Positions 23,438 through 31,350 of a stretch of 64,000 bases of DNA are shown piece after piece. The stretch's first letter is position 1. Every line of letters begins with the position of its first letter. A program made the translations under genes and the position numbers. The notes under the pieces are model-generated. The model searched no databases, was not told the origin of the DNA, and was given only the letters and a program-made list of their open reading frames with translations. Origin of the DNA: Amycolatopsis sacchari (GTDB taxonomy: Bacteria > Actinomycetota > Actinomycetes > Mycobacteriales > Pseudonocardiaceae); the NCBI RefSeq assembly GCF_900114035.1, contig NZ_FORP01000004.1:186001-250000 (forward strand), written 5' to 3'.

Positions 23438-24375
23438 TCCGGACCGTGCTCGGCGACGTGCCCGCCGCCGGGTTCGGGCCGGCCGACTACCACGAGCACC
23501 TGTTCCAGGTGAGCCCGCTGCTCACCGGGGACGAGCTGGACGACGAGACCGCGAGCGGCGAGGAAGCGCTTTCCCTTGTCACCGCGGGGATCTCGGCGAT
23601 GGTCGAGGCGACGCCGACGGGGCTGGGCCGGAACCCGGCCGCGGTCGCGCGGATCAGCCGCGCGACCGGACTCCAGGTCGTGCACGTGACGGGCGCGCAC
23701 CGCGAGGAGCACTACCCCGCCGGGCACTGGCTCCGGGACGCGGACGACCTCACCGCCCGCTTCACCGCTGACGTCACCGAAGGCCTGCCCGCCGAGGACT
23801 CCCCCGCCCGCGGCCCGGTCGCCACCGGTCCGGATGGCGAGCCGGTGCGGGCGGGCATGGTGAAGGCGGGCGTCGGCTACTGGCGGATCTCACCGTTCGA
23901 GCAGCGCGTGCTGGCCGCCGTCGGTGAAACCGCGGCGGCGACGGGCGTGCCCGTGATGGTGCACCTGGAGTACTGCTCGGCGGCGTTCGAGGTGCTGGAA
24001 CTCCTTGCCGCGCAAGGGGTTCCAGCACACCGCGTGGTGCTGGCGCACGTGGACCGCAACCTCGACCCCGGCCTGCACGCCGAGCTCGCGGCAGTCGGGG
24101 CCTACCTCGGGTTCGACGGTATGGCCCGGCACCGCGAGGCGCCGGACTCGGCGATCCTCGACGACCTCGAACAACTCGTCACCGCCGGGCACACGCCGAG
24201 AATCCTGCTGGGCGGGGACGTCGCCCGCCGCGGCCGCTACCGGGCCTACGGCGGGCTGCCCGGCCTCGACTACCTGCCGCGCCGGTTCCTGCCGCGCCTC
24301 ACCCGCCGCGTCGGCGAGGACGCGGTCGGCGAGATGCTGCGGCACAACCCGGCGCGGCTGCTCACCCTGTCCTGA
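23434..24375 (+). CDS. Phosphotriesterase-family lactonase-like hydrolase
   Basis: A 313-residue amidohydrolase-superfamily protein. It shows DYHEHLF (H20, H22), the bridging Lys in AGMVKAGVG, the metal His in VMVHLEY and VLAHVDRN, and a late Asp in LLGGDVARR. PTE-like proteins in sugar clusters usually open sugar lactones rather than phosphotriesters, so a sugar lactonase is the best call. It ends three bases from the convergent FMN reductase gene. An exact GGAAGCGCTTTCC lies within it at 23562-23574. Confidence 0.88.
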   Translation: MIRTVLGDVPAAGFGPADYHEHLFQVSPLLTGDELDDETASGEEALSLVTAGISAMVEATPTGLGRNPAAVARISRATGLQVVHVTGAHREEHYPAGHWLRDADDLTARFTADVTEGLPAEDSPARGPVATGPDGEPVRAGMVKAGVGYWRISPFEQRVLAAVGETAAATGVPVMVHLEYCSAAFEVLELLAAQGVPAHRVVLAHVDRNLDPGLHAELAAVGAYLGFDGMARHREAPDSAILDDLEQLVTAGHTPRILLGGDVARRGRYRAYGGLPGLDYLPRRFLPRLTRRVGEDAVGEMLRHNPARLLTLS

Positions 24376-24378
24376 CGC

Positions 24379-24942
24379 TCAGGCGCGGACGGTCTTCAGC
24401 GCGCGGGACCAGGACTCCAGCTGGTCGAACAGCACGCCGGCCGCCTCGTCGTGCTGCGGGCCCGGCTTGAACGCCGAGAAGTTCTCGAAGTCGGTGTACA
24501 GGGAGAACGACAGCTGCTGGCGCACGTGCGCGAGCTGCAGCTCGCTGGCGATGGCCCGCAGGTGCTCGATCGCCCTGGCGCCGCCGAGCGCGCCGTAGGA
24601 CACGAACGCGGCGGCCTTGTTGTTCCACTCGCCGTAGAGGTAGTCGATGGCGTTCTTCAGCACGCCCGAGGTCGAGTGGTTGTACTCGGGGGTGACGAAG
24701 ATGAAGCCGTCGTAGGAGGCGATCTTCTCGGCCCACGCCTTGGTGTGCTCGTTGGCGTACTGGCCCAGGGAGGGCGGGATCGCCTCGTCGAGGTGCGGCA
24801 GCGGGAAGTCCGCCAGGTCGACGAGCTCGTAGTCGGCGTCGCTGCGCCCCTTGGCCTTCTCCAGCACCCAGTCGGCGACGGCCTTGCCGTTGCGGCCGGG
24901 GCGGGTGCTGCCGAGGATGATCGCGATCTTGAGGTCGCTCAT
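24379..24942 (-). CDS. NAD(P)H-dependent FMN reductase
   Basis: This 187-residue flavodoxin-like reductase has the FMN phosphate loop LGSTRPGRNG near the N-terminus and TPEYNHSTSGVLKNAIDYL. It reduces FMN or quinones with NAD(P)H and often serves in redox stress. It is divergent from a MarR regulator, and two copies of TGAACGTTCA separate them, so it is very likely under MarR control. Confidence 0.93.
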   Translation of the reverse strand: MSDLKIAIILGSTRPGRNGKAVADWVLEKAKGRSDADYELVDLADFPLPHLDEAIPPSLGQYANEHTKAWAEKIASYDGFIFVTPEYNHSTSGVLKNAIDYLYGEWNNKAAAFVSYGALGGARAIEHLRAIASELQLAHVRQQLSFSLYTDFENFSAFKPGPQHDEAAGVLFDQLESWSRALKTVRA

Positions 24943-24960
24943 GGTTCTGCCGGTCCTTTC

Positions 24961-25006
24961 GTATGAACGTTCATACGCAACCTAGCGCGGTTGATATGAA
25001 CGTTCA
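24961..25006. promoter_or_regulatory. Two MarR-type operators
   Basis: GTATGAACGTTCATAC (24961-24976) is a perfect palindrome. TGAACGTTCA recurs at 24997-25006, with centres 33 bp apart, about three helical turns. They fill the 87-bp gap between the divergent FMN reductase and MarR genes. Confidence 0.8.
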
Positions 25007-25029
25007 AGTGGCGGTGCTAAACTGGGCGC

Positions 25030-25524
25030 ATGTCACGTTCCCCCTCCTCCGCCGGGCCCCGCTGGCTGGACGCGGGCGAACTGAAGACCTGGCAGTGGTT
25101 CACGCTCCTGCTCAACGAGCTGCCCCACGCTATGGGCAGGCAGCTCCAGCGGGACGCCCAGCTGAGCTACCTGGAGTACTACGTGCTGGCGGGTCTGTCC
25201 GATCAGGCAGACCACCGGATGCGCATGTGCGACCTGGCGGTGCTGGTGAACTCGGAGCAGTCCCGGCTTTCGCACCTCGTCGGCAGGCTCGAGAAGCGCG
25301 GCTTCGTGCGCCGCGAGCCGGACCCGGCCGACGGCCGCTACATGCACGCGATCCTCACCGAGGCCGGGTACAGCCACCTGCGGGAGGCCGCGCCCGCGCA
25401 CGTCGAACACGTCCGCGAGGTGGTCTACGACGCCCTCGACGCCGACGAGCTGCGGGCTCTGCGGACGATCTCGGAGAAGATCGTCCGCAGGCTCGGCGAC
25501 CGGCGGCCGCTGAACGGCGAGTGA
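25030..25524 (+). CDS. MarR-family transcriptional regulator
   Basis: A 164-residue winged-helix protein: LSYLEYYVLAGLSDQADHRMRMCDLAVLVNSEQSRLSHLVGRLEKRGFVRREPDPADGRYMHAILTEAG is the MarR DNA-binding domain with its DxRxxxxxLT-like wing. It should bind the twin palindromes next to its start and control the divergent FMN reductase. The Cys in MRMCDLA could be redox-responsive; this is inference. Confidence 0.93.
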   Translation: MSRSPSSAGPRWLDAGELKTWQWFTLLLNELPHAMGRQLQRDAQLSYLEYYVLAGLSDQADHRMRMCDLAVLVNSEQSRLSHLVGRLEKRGFVRREPDPADGRYMHAILTEAGYSHLREAAPAHVEHVREVVYDALDADELRALRTISEKIVRRLGDRRPLNGE

Positions 25525-25547
25525 CGAGCCGACCGCGCGGTGTGGAT

Positions 25548-25588
25548 GGGCGCTTCCCGCCGCGGTTCCCCCGCGACGGGAAGCGCCC
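25548..25588 (+). terminator. Hairpin terminator after the MarR gene
   Basis: Arms GGGCGCTTCCCG and CGGGAAGCGCCC (12 bp, perfect) enclose a 17-base loop with an inner CGCGG/CCGCG stem. It starts 24 bases after the MarR stop and has no T-run. It probably also serves the minus-strand peptide gene at 25604. Confidence 0.75.
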
Positions 25589-25603
25589 CGTCCGATGTGG
25601 ACA

Positions 25604-25702
25604 CTACGGCGGCGGCAGCGAGAACCCCGCGGCGGCGATCGCCGTCACCCCCACGACGGCGAGGCGCCGCACCGGTGTCGTCCGCGCACTGCGTGCTGTC
25701 AT
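25604..25702 (-). CDS. 32-residue signal-peptide-like small protein
   Basis: ATG 25702 has GGGGGAAG upstream. The product begins MTARSARTTPVRRLAVVG, continues with a hydrophobic VTAIAAAGFSL and ends LPPP. It looks like a bare signal peptide or a minimal membrane-anchored peptide. It lies on the same strand, 127 bases after the sortase gene, so it may belong to that locus. It is too short for family assignment. Confidence 0.4.
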   Translation of the reverse strand: MTARSARTTPVRRLAVVGVTAIAAAGFSLPPP

Positions 25703-25829
25703 GATCTTCCCCCGGTCATCGCCCGAAAATCGGCGAGACCGAGCATGCCCGCACGTCCACCGGGGCACATCCGGCATCCGGGTGACGCGGCCGGTTTCGT
25801 CCGGATTGGTCCGGTCCTGCCGGAAACGG

Positions 25830-26522
25830 TCAGCCCACCACGGTGTCCGGTGGCACGGTGCGCACGCCGGTCAGGTCGGCGTGCACGATGAGGCGCTGGT
25901 AGCTCGCCCACTTCGGGTTGCACGTCGTCAACGTCAGCACCTGTTTCACCGGCTGCGCGGCGGGGTTGTCCGGCACCGGCGCGATCACGTCGACGTCGCT
26001 GGGCCGCACGATCTCCGTGCCCGTCACCGTGTACGTGTACACAGTGGACCCCGCCTGCACGTACACCGGATCCCCCGCCGCGACCTGGTCCAGGTCCCAG
26101 AACACGCGGGGTGCGCGGTGCCCGGCCACCGCGAAGTTGCCCAGCTGCCCCGGGTACGCGGTGCCCGGGTAGTGGCCGGGGCCGCGGCGCAGGTCCGCCA
26201 GCGTCACGCCCTCGACCACCACCCAGTGCAGGTTCAGCCGCGGGATCGTCAGGCGCACCAACGGTTTCCCGTTCGGTGGCGCCCCGGTTTCCCACGGGTT
26301 GCCCACGACCGGGGCGGGCAACCCGGCCGGATCGGGCTGGTCCCACTGCCGGTCCAGCTCCTGCTCCAGCGCGTGCTGCTCCCGGTCGGTCTTCGCGGGC
26401 ACCACGTACAGGTGGTACACCCCGAACAGCAGCAGGACCAGCCCGATCGTCACGAACGTGGAGCCGAGCGCCCCGTAGAGCCTCGGCCGCCACCCCAGCC
26501 GCACACGGTTCGCAGTTCTCAT
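25830..26522 (-). CDS. Class E-type sortase
   Basis: This 230-residue sortase has one N-terminal membrane helix (about 20-40) and the catalytic triad His135 (AVAGHRAP), Cys201 (LTLTTCNPKW) and Arg210 (SYQRLIV). The NPKW after the Cys and the type II membrane topology fit actinobacterial class E enzymes, which cut LAxTG signals. A 72-residue LAATG protein is encoded at 31351-31569 in the same locus. ATG 26522 overlaps the TGA of the upstream membrane protein gene (TGATG), so it is the last of five coupled genes. Confidence 0.92.
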   Translation of the reverse strand: MRTANRVRLGWRPRLYGALGSTFVTIGLVLLLFGVYHLYVVPAKTDREQHALEQELDRQWDQPDPAGLPAPVVGNPWETGAPPNGKPLVRLTIPRLNLHWVVVEGVTLADLRRGPGHYPGTAYPGQLGNFAVAGHRAPRVFWDLDQVAAGDPVYVQAGSTVYTYTVTGTEIVRPSDVDVIAPVPDNPAAQPVKQVLTLTTCNPKWASYQRLIVHADLTGVRTVPPDTVVG

Positions 26523-28237
26523 CACACCGGCTCCAGCTCCCGTTCCCGCTCCGCGGCCCGTCTCGCCTCCTGCCGGATCCGCTCCTCCCGGCGCAGGCGC
26601 TTGCGCTGCCACGGCCACGGCACCCCCGTGTTGGGCAGCCGCTGGTCCGGCAGGAACTGGTCGGGCCTGCCGATCTTGTCCAGCGCCCCGAGCGCGGCGA
26701 CGAGCAGCGGGAACAGCAGGTAGGTGCTGTAGACCACGAAGACCGAATGCTTGACGATGTCGTTCATCCCGTCGGACAGCAGCACGGACGCCAGCTGCGC
26801 CATGGTGTTCAGCGACATCGCCGCGAGCACCCAGCCGATGCCGCGCCCCGACGCCCCGAGCCTGCGGTGGAAGGCCAGCCACAGCCCGAGCGCCAGCGAA
26901 CCCAGCCACAGCACCGGGAACACCACCCACCGCAACGGCCGGAACAGCGTGAACAACGCCTCCCCGACGAACACGCGGTTCTCGTGCGCGTAGGCGGGCT
27001 CGCCGCTGTCCGGCAGGTAGTTGCCCAGGTAGCCGGGCCTGGCCTCGGTCACCGCGTCGAGCCCCTTGTCCAGCACCGCGAAGATCCGCCCCGGGTGCGT
27101 GGCGTAGAACTCGACGATCTTGCCCATGCTCATGGTGTCGAGGAACTCGCGGTAGCCCTGCGGCACTTCACCGGGCCCGGACAGGGCCAGGATCGACTCG
27201 CCGTTGTACTTCGCGAGGCTTTCGTCGACGCCGAGGTCCTTCAGGTCCTGCTCCGGGTCGGAGCCCAGCGGCAGGATCGTCTCGAACACCTGGTGGAAGT
27301 AGTAGATCTCGGTGAGCCACCGCGACTGCGACGCCGAGAACTGGAGGCAGCCGAACACCAGCAGCCCGCAGATCGCGAACGCCGGCGTGCGGCGCAGCCC
27401 GCCGACGACTAGGCGGCGCGCCAGCCGCGGCCGCGGCTCCGGCCCCATCTCCGGTTCCCGCCGACGCCGGAACACCTTGGCCAGCAAGGGAAAGCGCACC
27501 GGCCGGATCAGCATCGCCGGCAGCACCCCGGCGAACATCGTGATCGTCTGCGTCTTCGCCACCACCGTCCACAGCACCGCGGCGGACACCAGCAGCAGGT
27601 CGGACACCGTGGCGTAGTTCCGGCGCAGCAGCCGCAGCAGGGCCGCGATGATGAACAGCATCCCGATGATCGCGGCGGGCTCGCTCAGCGGCGAGATGAA
27701 GTACGGCGCGATCGCCGAGTCGGCCGTGAACAGCCCGATCAGCGACACCACCAGCACCCGCACCCACACCGGCAGCGGGAGCGCGGCGCAGATCAGCCCG
27801 ATCGCGACGCCGAAGAACACCGACACCACGATCCCGAGCATCCGCAGGTCGAGCGCGTGGTGGTAACCGAACAGCGGCGTCAGGAGCTTCGCCAGCCACA
27901 GGAAGTACCACTCGCTGCTGTAGTACGGCTCCCCGGTGCCACCGGCGCTGCACGCCTCGCCGTACCAGACGTGCGTGTCGTACACCGGGTTCAGGTACGC
28001 CCACACGTCGTGCCCGTTCGGCACCGAGGCGACCTGCAGCTGGCACATCAGGCGGTGGCCGTCGAAGTTGTCCGCGAGCCCGACCGCGCCGCCGACGAAC
28101 AGCCGGCACAGCATGATCACGGTCCACAGCAGACCCATCGTGGCGGACACGACCGGGATCCGGCGTCCCGGCTCGGCGAGCCAGCCCCACGCGCGCCGCC
28201 CGGCCCCGAGCGGCGCGGCGAGTTTCGCGACGGTCAC
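26522..28237 (-). CDS. Large polytopic membrane protein, glycosyltransferase-like (unknown family)
   Basis: A 571-residue protein with about ten membrane helices, a long external loop after the first helix (DNFDGHRLMCQLQVASVPNGHDVWAYLNPVYDTHVWYGEACSAGG), a second large loop (residues ~320-430) and a charged cytoplasmic tail. The topology recalls GT-C glycosyltransferases, but I do not see a clear DD/DE catalytic motif in the first loop beyond its Asp residues. Its GTG overlaps the upstream stop (GTGA), and its stop overlaps the sortase start. It likely builds or moves a surface glycan for the sortase/exosortase product; that is inference. Confidence 0.7.
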   Translation of the reverse strand: MTVAKLAAPLGAGRRAWGWLAEPGRRIPVVSATMGLLWTVIMLCRLFVGGAVGLADNFDGHRLMCQLQVASVPNGHDVWAYLNPVYDTHVWYGEACSAGGTGEPYYSSEWYFLWLAKLLTPLFGYHHALDLRMLGIVVSVFFGVAIGLICAALPLPVWVRVLVVSLIGLFTADSAIAPYFISPLSEPAAIIGMLFIIAALLRLLRRNYATVSDLLLVSAAVLWTVVAKTQTITMFAGVLPAMLIRPVRFPLLAKVFRRRREPEMGPEPRPRLARRLVVGGLRRTPAFAICGLLVFGCLQFSASQSRWLTEIYYFHQVFETILPLGSDPEQDLKDLGVDESLAKYNGESILALSGPGEVPQGYREFLDTMSMGKIVEFYATHPGRIFAVLDKGLDAVTEARPGYLGNYLPDSGEPAYAHENRVFVGEALFTLFRPLRWVVFPVLWLGSLALGLWLAFHRRLGASGRGIGWVLAAMSLNTMAQLASVLLSDGMNDIVKHSVFVVYSTYLLFPLLVAALGALDKIGRPDQFLPDQRLPNTGVPWPWQRKRLRREERIRQEARRAAERERELEPV

Positions 28238-29133
28238 GCCCCCTCCCCCTTCGCGTACGAGCGCACGCTGACGTCGAGGGTCGCCTTCGGGTCGGACGGC
28301 GCCAGCCAGCACCGGCCCACCCTGCTGTCCTGCCGGATCGACGGGTCACCCGGTACCTCGACCACGACAGTGAGGTCCGGCCGCGACTTCAGCGGGGCAC
28401 CGAGGTAGGCCTCGGCCTCGGGGCCGCACAACCGCTGCGCGACGCCGACCATGAAGTCCCTGCCCTTCTCGATCTGGTCCGTGCCGAACAGCAGCCACGG
28501 GTTGACCAGCTCGCGGTTGTGCGGCACCGCGCACGTCACCTCGTTGGCGTCCAGGCGGCACGTGCGGAAGCGCGAGCCCTCCTTCGTCTTCATGGCGTCC
28601 TTGAACGGGAACGACACCGCGACCGGCGACAACTGTCCACGAGGGACACTCATCACGTCGCACCGCATGCGGCGCTCACCGGCGTTCCACTCCTCCGAGG
28701 TCGGGAAGAACGTCACCGTCGTCAGGTCCCGCACCGCGTCGCGGTCGTCCGCGCCGACGTAGGCGTTCAGGGCATCGCCCTGGCACAGGGGCGGTCCCTC
28801 CTTCTGCAGCAGGACCGGGCTCGGCCGTTCCTTCGCCGCCGCCAGCTCACCGGTCAGCTCCACCACCTGGTAGGTCTCGGTGGTGTGCTCGGCGTCGCAG
28901 CGCACGGACGGCTTGGTGTCGGTCAGGAACGCCCACGACGTCTCGACCGCCTCGTCGAGCTCGTGGCACGAGCCCACCTCCCACTTGGTCAGCAGGGGCC
29001 CCGCGCCGAGGCCGGGCGGGCTCTGGATGAACCCGGCCGCCGCGAGGGCGACCCCGCCCAGCGTCACGACCACCAGCAGACTTCCCCAGGCGCCGCGGAC
29101 GAAGCCGCGCCGCACCTTTCCGGACCGCTTCAT
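28234..29133 (-). CDS. Septum-formation-family-like secreted/membrane protein
   Basis: This 299-residue protein has a basic N-terminus, one membrane anchor (GSLLVVVTLGGVALAAAGFI, about 16-36) and an external domain with paired Cys. WEVGSCHELDEAV and VRCDAEHTTETYQVVELTG repeat the pattern of actinobacterial septum-formation/DUF4190-associated domains, as does MRCDVMSVP with CAVPHNRELV. The function of that domain is unknown. It is joined by ATGA and GTGA overlaps to the GT2 and the large membrane protein genes. Confidence 0.75.
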   Translation of the reverse strand: MKRSGKVRRGFVRGAWGSLLVVVTLGGVALAAAGFIQSPPGLGAGPLLTKWEVGSCHELDEAVETSWAFLTDTKPSVRCDAEHTTETYQVVELTGELAAAKERPSPVLLQKEGPPLCQGDALNAYVGADDRDAVRDLTTVTFFPTSEEWNAGERRMRCDVMSVPRGQLSPVAVSFPFKDAMKTKEGSRFRTCRLDANEVTCAVPHNRELVNPWLLFGTDQIEKGRDFMVGVAQRLCGPEAEAYLGAPLKSRPDLTVVVEVPGDPSIRQDSRVGRCWLAPSDPKATLDVSVRSYAKGEGA

Positions 29134-30503
29134 TTCGCCACCGCCTCCGCGACGGCCGGCTGCTGCGCCCCGGCCAGTTCGCTGTTCCTCCGCGTCTTCT
29201 TCCAGCTGCCCCGCCCGGTGACGAACCGCCCGAAGGCCCGCCAGGCGATCACGTAGTTGAGCACCGAGTACACCGCCACCGCGAGCCCGTAGTAGAGGGC
29301 CGAGCGCCGGCTCACCCCGGGTTCGCAGCGGGACCGGTAGAACCAGCCCCAGATCGCGAACTCCCCGATGCCGACGATCGCGTAGGCGAACATCAGCAGC
29401 AGCCCGCCGTTGAGCAGGAAGCCCTGCATGAAGTCGCGGTAGGCCGCCGCGTTGAACGCGAACACCGCGAGCGGGATGACGTACACGACCGAACCGATCA
29501 CCTGCACCCACGGGCGCAGCATGAAGTAGAGGATCTCCAGGAAGCCCGCGGTGGAGAAGCACGGCGAGCCCCAGACCCTGGGCAGGTAGCGGAAGCACTG
29601 CATCGAGCCCTGCGCCCACCGCGTCCGCTGCACCACCAGCGGCTGCACCGTCCACAGTGCCTCCTGGTCGACCCAGGAACTGCGGCTGTAGGCCGTTTTC
29701 CAGCCCGCGAGCATCAGCCGCAGCCCGAGTTCGAAGTCCTCCAGCAGCGCGTTGCCCCACGGCTCCCGCTTCTCGCCCGCGATGGAGTCGAGCGCGGTCA
29801 GCCGGTTGAGCTGCCCGTTGCCGCCCATGTTCACGGTGCCGGTCTTGCGGCGCGTGATCTGCATGGCCGAGATGGGCCCGCGGAACTCGATGTCCTGCAT
29901 GCGGGCGAGCATCGCGGCGAACCTGTTCGCCAGCGGCCCCTTGCCGGGCAGTGGGCGTGCCACGTCGCGGTTGACCATGCGGACCTCGACCTGCACCGCG
30001 CCGACCGTCTCGTCCTCGAACGCGTCCGGTCCGGCGCACAGCTGGAGCATGTTCGGCGACGGCCTGCCGTCGGCGTCCACCACCGCGACGATCGTCTTCG
30101 CCCGCGCCCCGGTGTCCCCGACGTGGTCGCTGATCTCCCGGTACCCGTGGTTCAGCGCGGCGCCCTTGCCGAGCCGGGCGTCCGGCAGCCGCCGCGTGAG
30201 CAGGTGGACGTTGGCGTTGCGCTCGGCGTGCCCGGCGACGATGCGGGCGGTGCCGTCGGTGGAGGCGTCGTCGATGACCCACAGGTGCGCCTCGGGGAAC
30301 GTGGTCTCCAGGTAGTCCAGCGTGCCGCCGATGACGGCCTGTTCGTCCCGGCACGGGATGATGAAGTGCCAGTCCAGCGCCCCGGGGTCGCCAGGGCGTT
30401 CCGGCTTGGCCTTGAGGAACCCGCGCACCAGGATGCACACGTACGCGAGGAAGATCAGGCCGAGGAAGAACGACAGGCTGATCGAGACCTCGAGGAGGCT
30501 CAT
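29130..30503 (-). CDS. Processive family-2 glycosyltransferase
   Basis: A 457-residue membrane GT2 of the cellulose/hyaluronan/poly-GlcNAc synthase type. It has an N-terminal helix, IIPCRDEQAVIGGTLDYL, DDASTDGT (D78-D79), VVDADGRPSP (DxD at 143-145), the acceptor motif LLEDFELGLRL (E255-D256), QRTRW (292-296) and four C-terminal helices. It should polymerise or transfer sugars from a nucleotide sugar across the membrane. Gram-positive exosortase loci (XrtG type) also carry GT2 genes of this kind, which supports a glycosylated surface product here. Start ATG 30503 overlaps the exosortase stop. Confidence 0.92.
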   Translation of the reverse strand: MSLLEVSISLSFFLGLIFLAYVCILVRGFLKAKPERPGDPGALDWHFIIPCRDEQAVIGGTLDYLETTFPEAHLWVIDDASTDGTARIVAGHAERNANVHLLTRRLPDARLGKGAALNHGYREISDHVGDTGARAKTIVAVVDADGRPSPNMLQLCAGPDAFEDETVGAVQVEVRMVNRDVARPLPGKGPLANRFAAMLARMQDIEFRGPISAMQITRRKTGTVNMGGNGQLNRLTALDSIAGEKREPWGNALLEDFELGLRLMLAGWKTAYSRSSWVDQEALWTVQPLVVQRTRWAQGSMQCFRYLPRVWGSPCFSTAGFLEILYFMLRPWVQVIGSVVYVIPLAVFAFNAAAYRDFMQGFLLNGGLLLMFAYAIVGIGEFAIWGWFYRSRCEPGVSRRSALYYGLAVAVYSVLNYVIAWRAFGRFVTGRGSWKKTRRNSELAGAQQPAVAEAVAK

Positions 30504-31108
30504 CCCTCGACCGCCTCCTCCTTGCGCCTGCGGCGGGGCCGGTGGCCGGTCATGATCCGGAGGTAGACGAGGATCGCGGCACCGCCCGCGGCGAGCATCA
30601 CGAGCGAGCCGATCAGCACGTGCCCCCAGTCGAGCCCGGTCTTGCCGAACCTCCCGGCGAGCGCGACGATCAGCGTGAGCCGGATGTTGTTGGCGACGGC
30701 GATGATGACGAACGCGACCAGCGTCGCGAGCACGACGCGGCCCCGGGAGCGGGCGGTGGACAGGAACATCGCGCCGGAGATCGCGAACAGCGGGGCCACC
30801 AGCAGCACGCTGCTGCACGCGAGCGAGACGATGATGCCCATGATCCCCGGCGACGCCGAGGTCTGGAAGTACATGACGGGACGGCCGGGCAGCGGGAAGG
30901 TGTGCTGGCCCAGCACACCGCTCACGACCTCACTGGCGAGCCACGTCTCCCCCACGCGGTAGCGTTCCTGGAAGACGATCATCGTCACGACGATCGCGGC
31001 GCAGCACGCGGCGGCCAGCCAGCCCACCCACGCGTGTCTCCTGCCGGAGTCACCCGGCGCGCCCGCCGGGACGCCCGCCCACGGCGCCGGGATGCTTTCA
31101 CTGCTCAC
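30500..31108 (-). CDS. Exosortase/archaeosortase-family membrane transpeptidase
   Basis: This 202-residue protein has about six membrane helices and the three conserved exosortase positions: Cys98 in SLACSSVLLVAPLF, Arg143 in VANNIRLTLIVAL and His163 in GLDWGHVLIGS. Exosortases cut and transfer proteins bearing a C-terminal tripartite sorting signal. The start is GTG 31108, with GGGGAGG six bases before it, overlapping the stop of a 25-codon ORF. Its neighbours are a GT2 and a class E sortase, an unusual pairing of two unrelated sorting enzymes. Confidence 0.88.
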   Translation of the reverse strand: MSSESIPAPWAGVPAGAPGDSGRRHAWVGWLAAACCAAIVVTMIVFQERYRVGETWLASEVVSGVLGQHTFPLPGRPVMYFQTSASPGIMGIIVSLACSSVLLVAPLFAISGAMFLSTARSRGRVVLATLVAFVIIAVANNIRLTLIVALAGRFGKTGLDWGHVLIGSLVMLAAGGAAILVYLRIMTGHRPRRRRKEEAVEG

Positions 31109-31182
31109 GAGAGTCCTCCCCCGCACCGTCCGAGCACCGGGAGAGCCCCGCCGACCTGCGGGCTGGTTTCACCTGCGTACAT
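31105..31182 (-). CDS. 25-codon ORF coupled to the exosortase; truncated copy of the LAATG gene start
   Basis: It starts MYAGETSPQVGGALPVLGRC and ends in a TGA overlapping the exosortase GTG. Its first residues parallel the MYAGGINPHIGG of the 31351-31569 gene, and the upstream DNA is similar too (GAGGGGAC before the start, and GCGGCGGACATGACGGCC further up in both). It is best read as a partial duplicate of that gene, now a leader-like ORF that may set exosortase translation. Confidence 0.5.
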   Translation of the reverse strand: MYAGETSPQVGGALPVLGRCGGGLS

Positions 31183-31293
31183 CCGAGTCAACAGTCCCCT
31201 CGCCTTCGCAACGACTTTCTCTCCCCCTAGGACCGGAGGACGGCGGCGGACATGACGGCCCCGAACGGGTCATCGGCGCAGGGCCCCGGACAG

Positions 31294-31334
31294 CCCGGTG
31301 CCCGGGCGGATGCGTCATCCGCCCGGGCACCGGG
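31294..31334 (-). terminator. Strong hairpin with perfect 19-bp arms
   Basis: Left arm 31294-31312 and right arm 31316-31334 pair perfectly around a 3-base CGT loop. It lies 17 bases after the stop of the LAATG gene and before the exosortase operon on the minus strand. No T-run follows. It probably stops or pauses most transcripts, giving much small protein and little machinery, or protects the small mRNA's 3' end. Confidence 0.75.
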
Positions 31335-31350
31335 TTCCCGCCGTCTCCCC

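Noticed and set aside
24961..25006. LexA SOS boxes
   Set aside because: GAACGTTC lacks the four-base spacer of GAAC-N4-GTTC and sits between a MarR gene and its divergent target.
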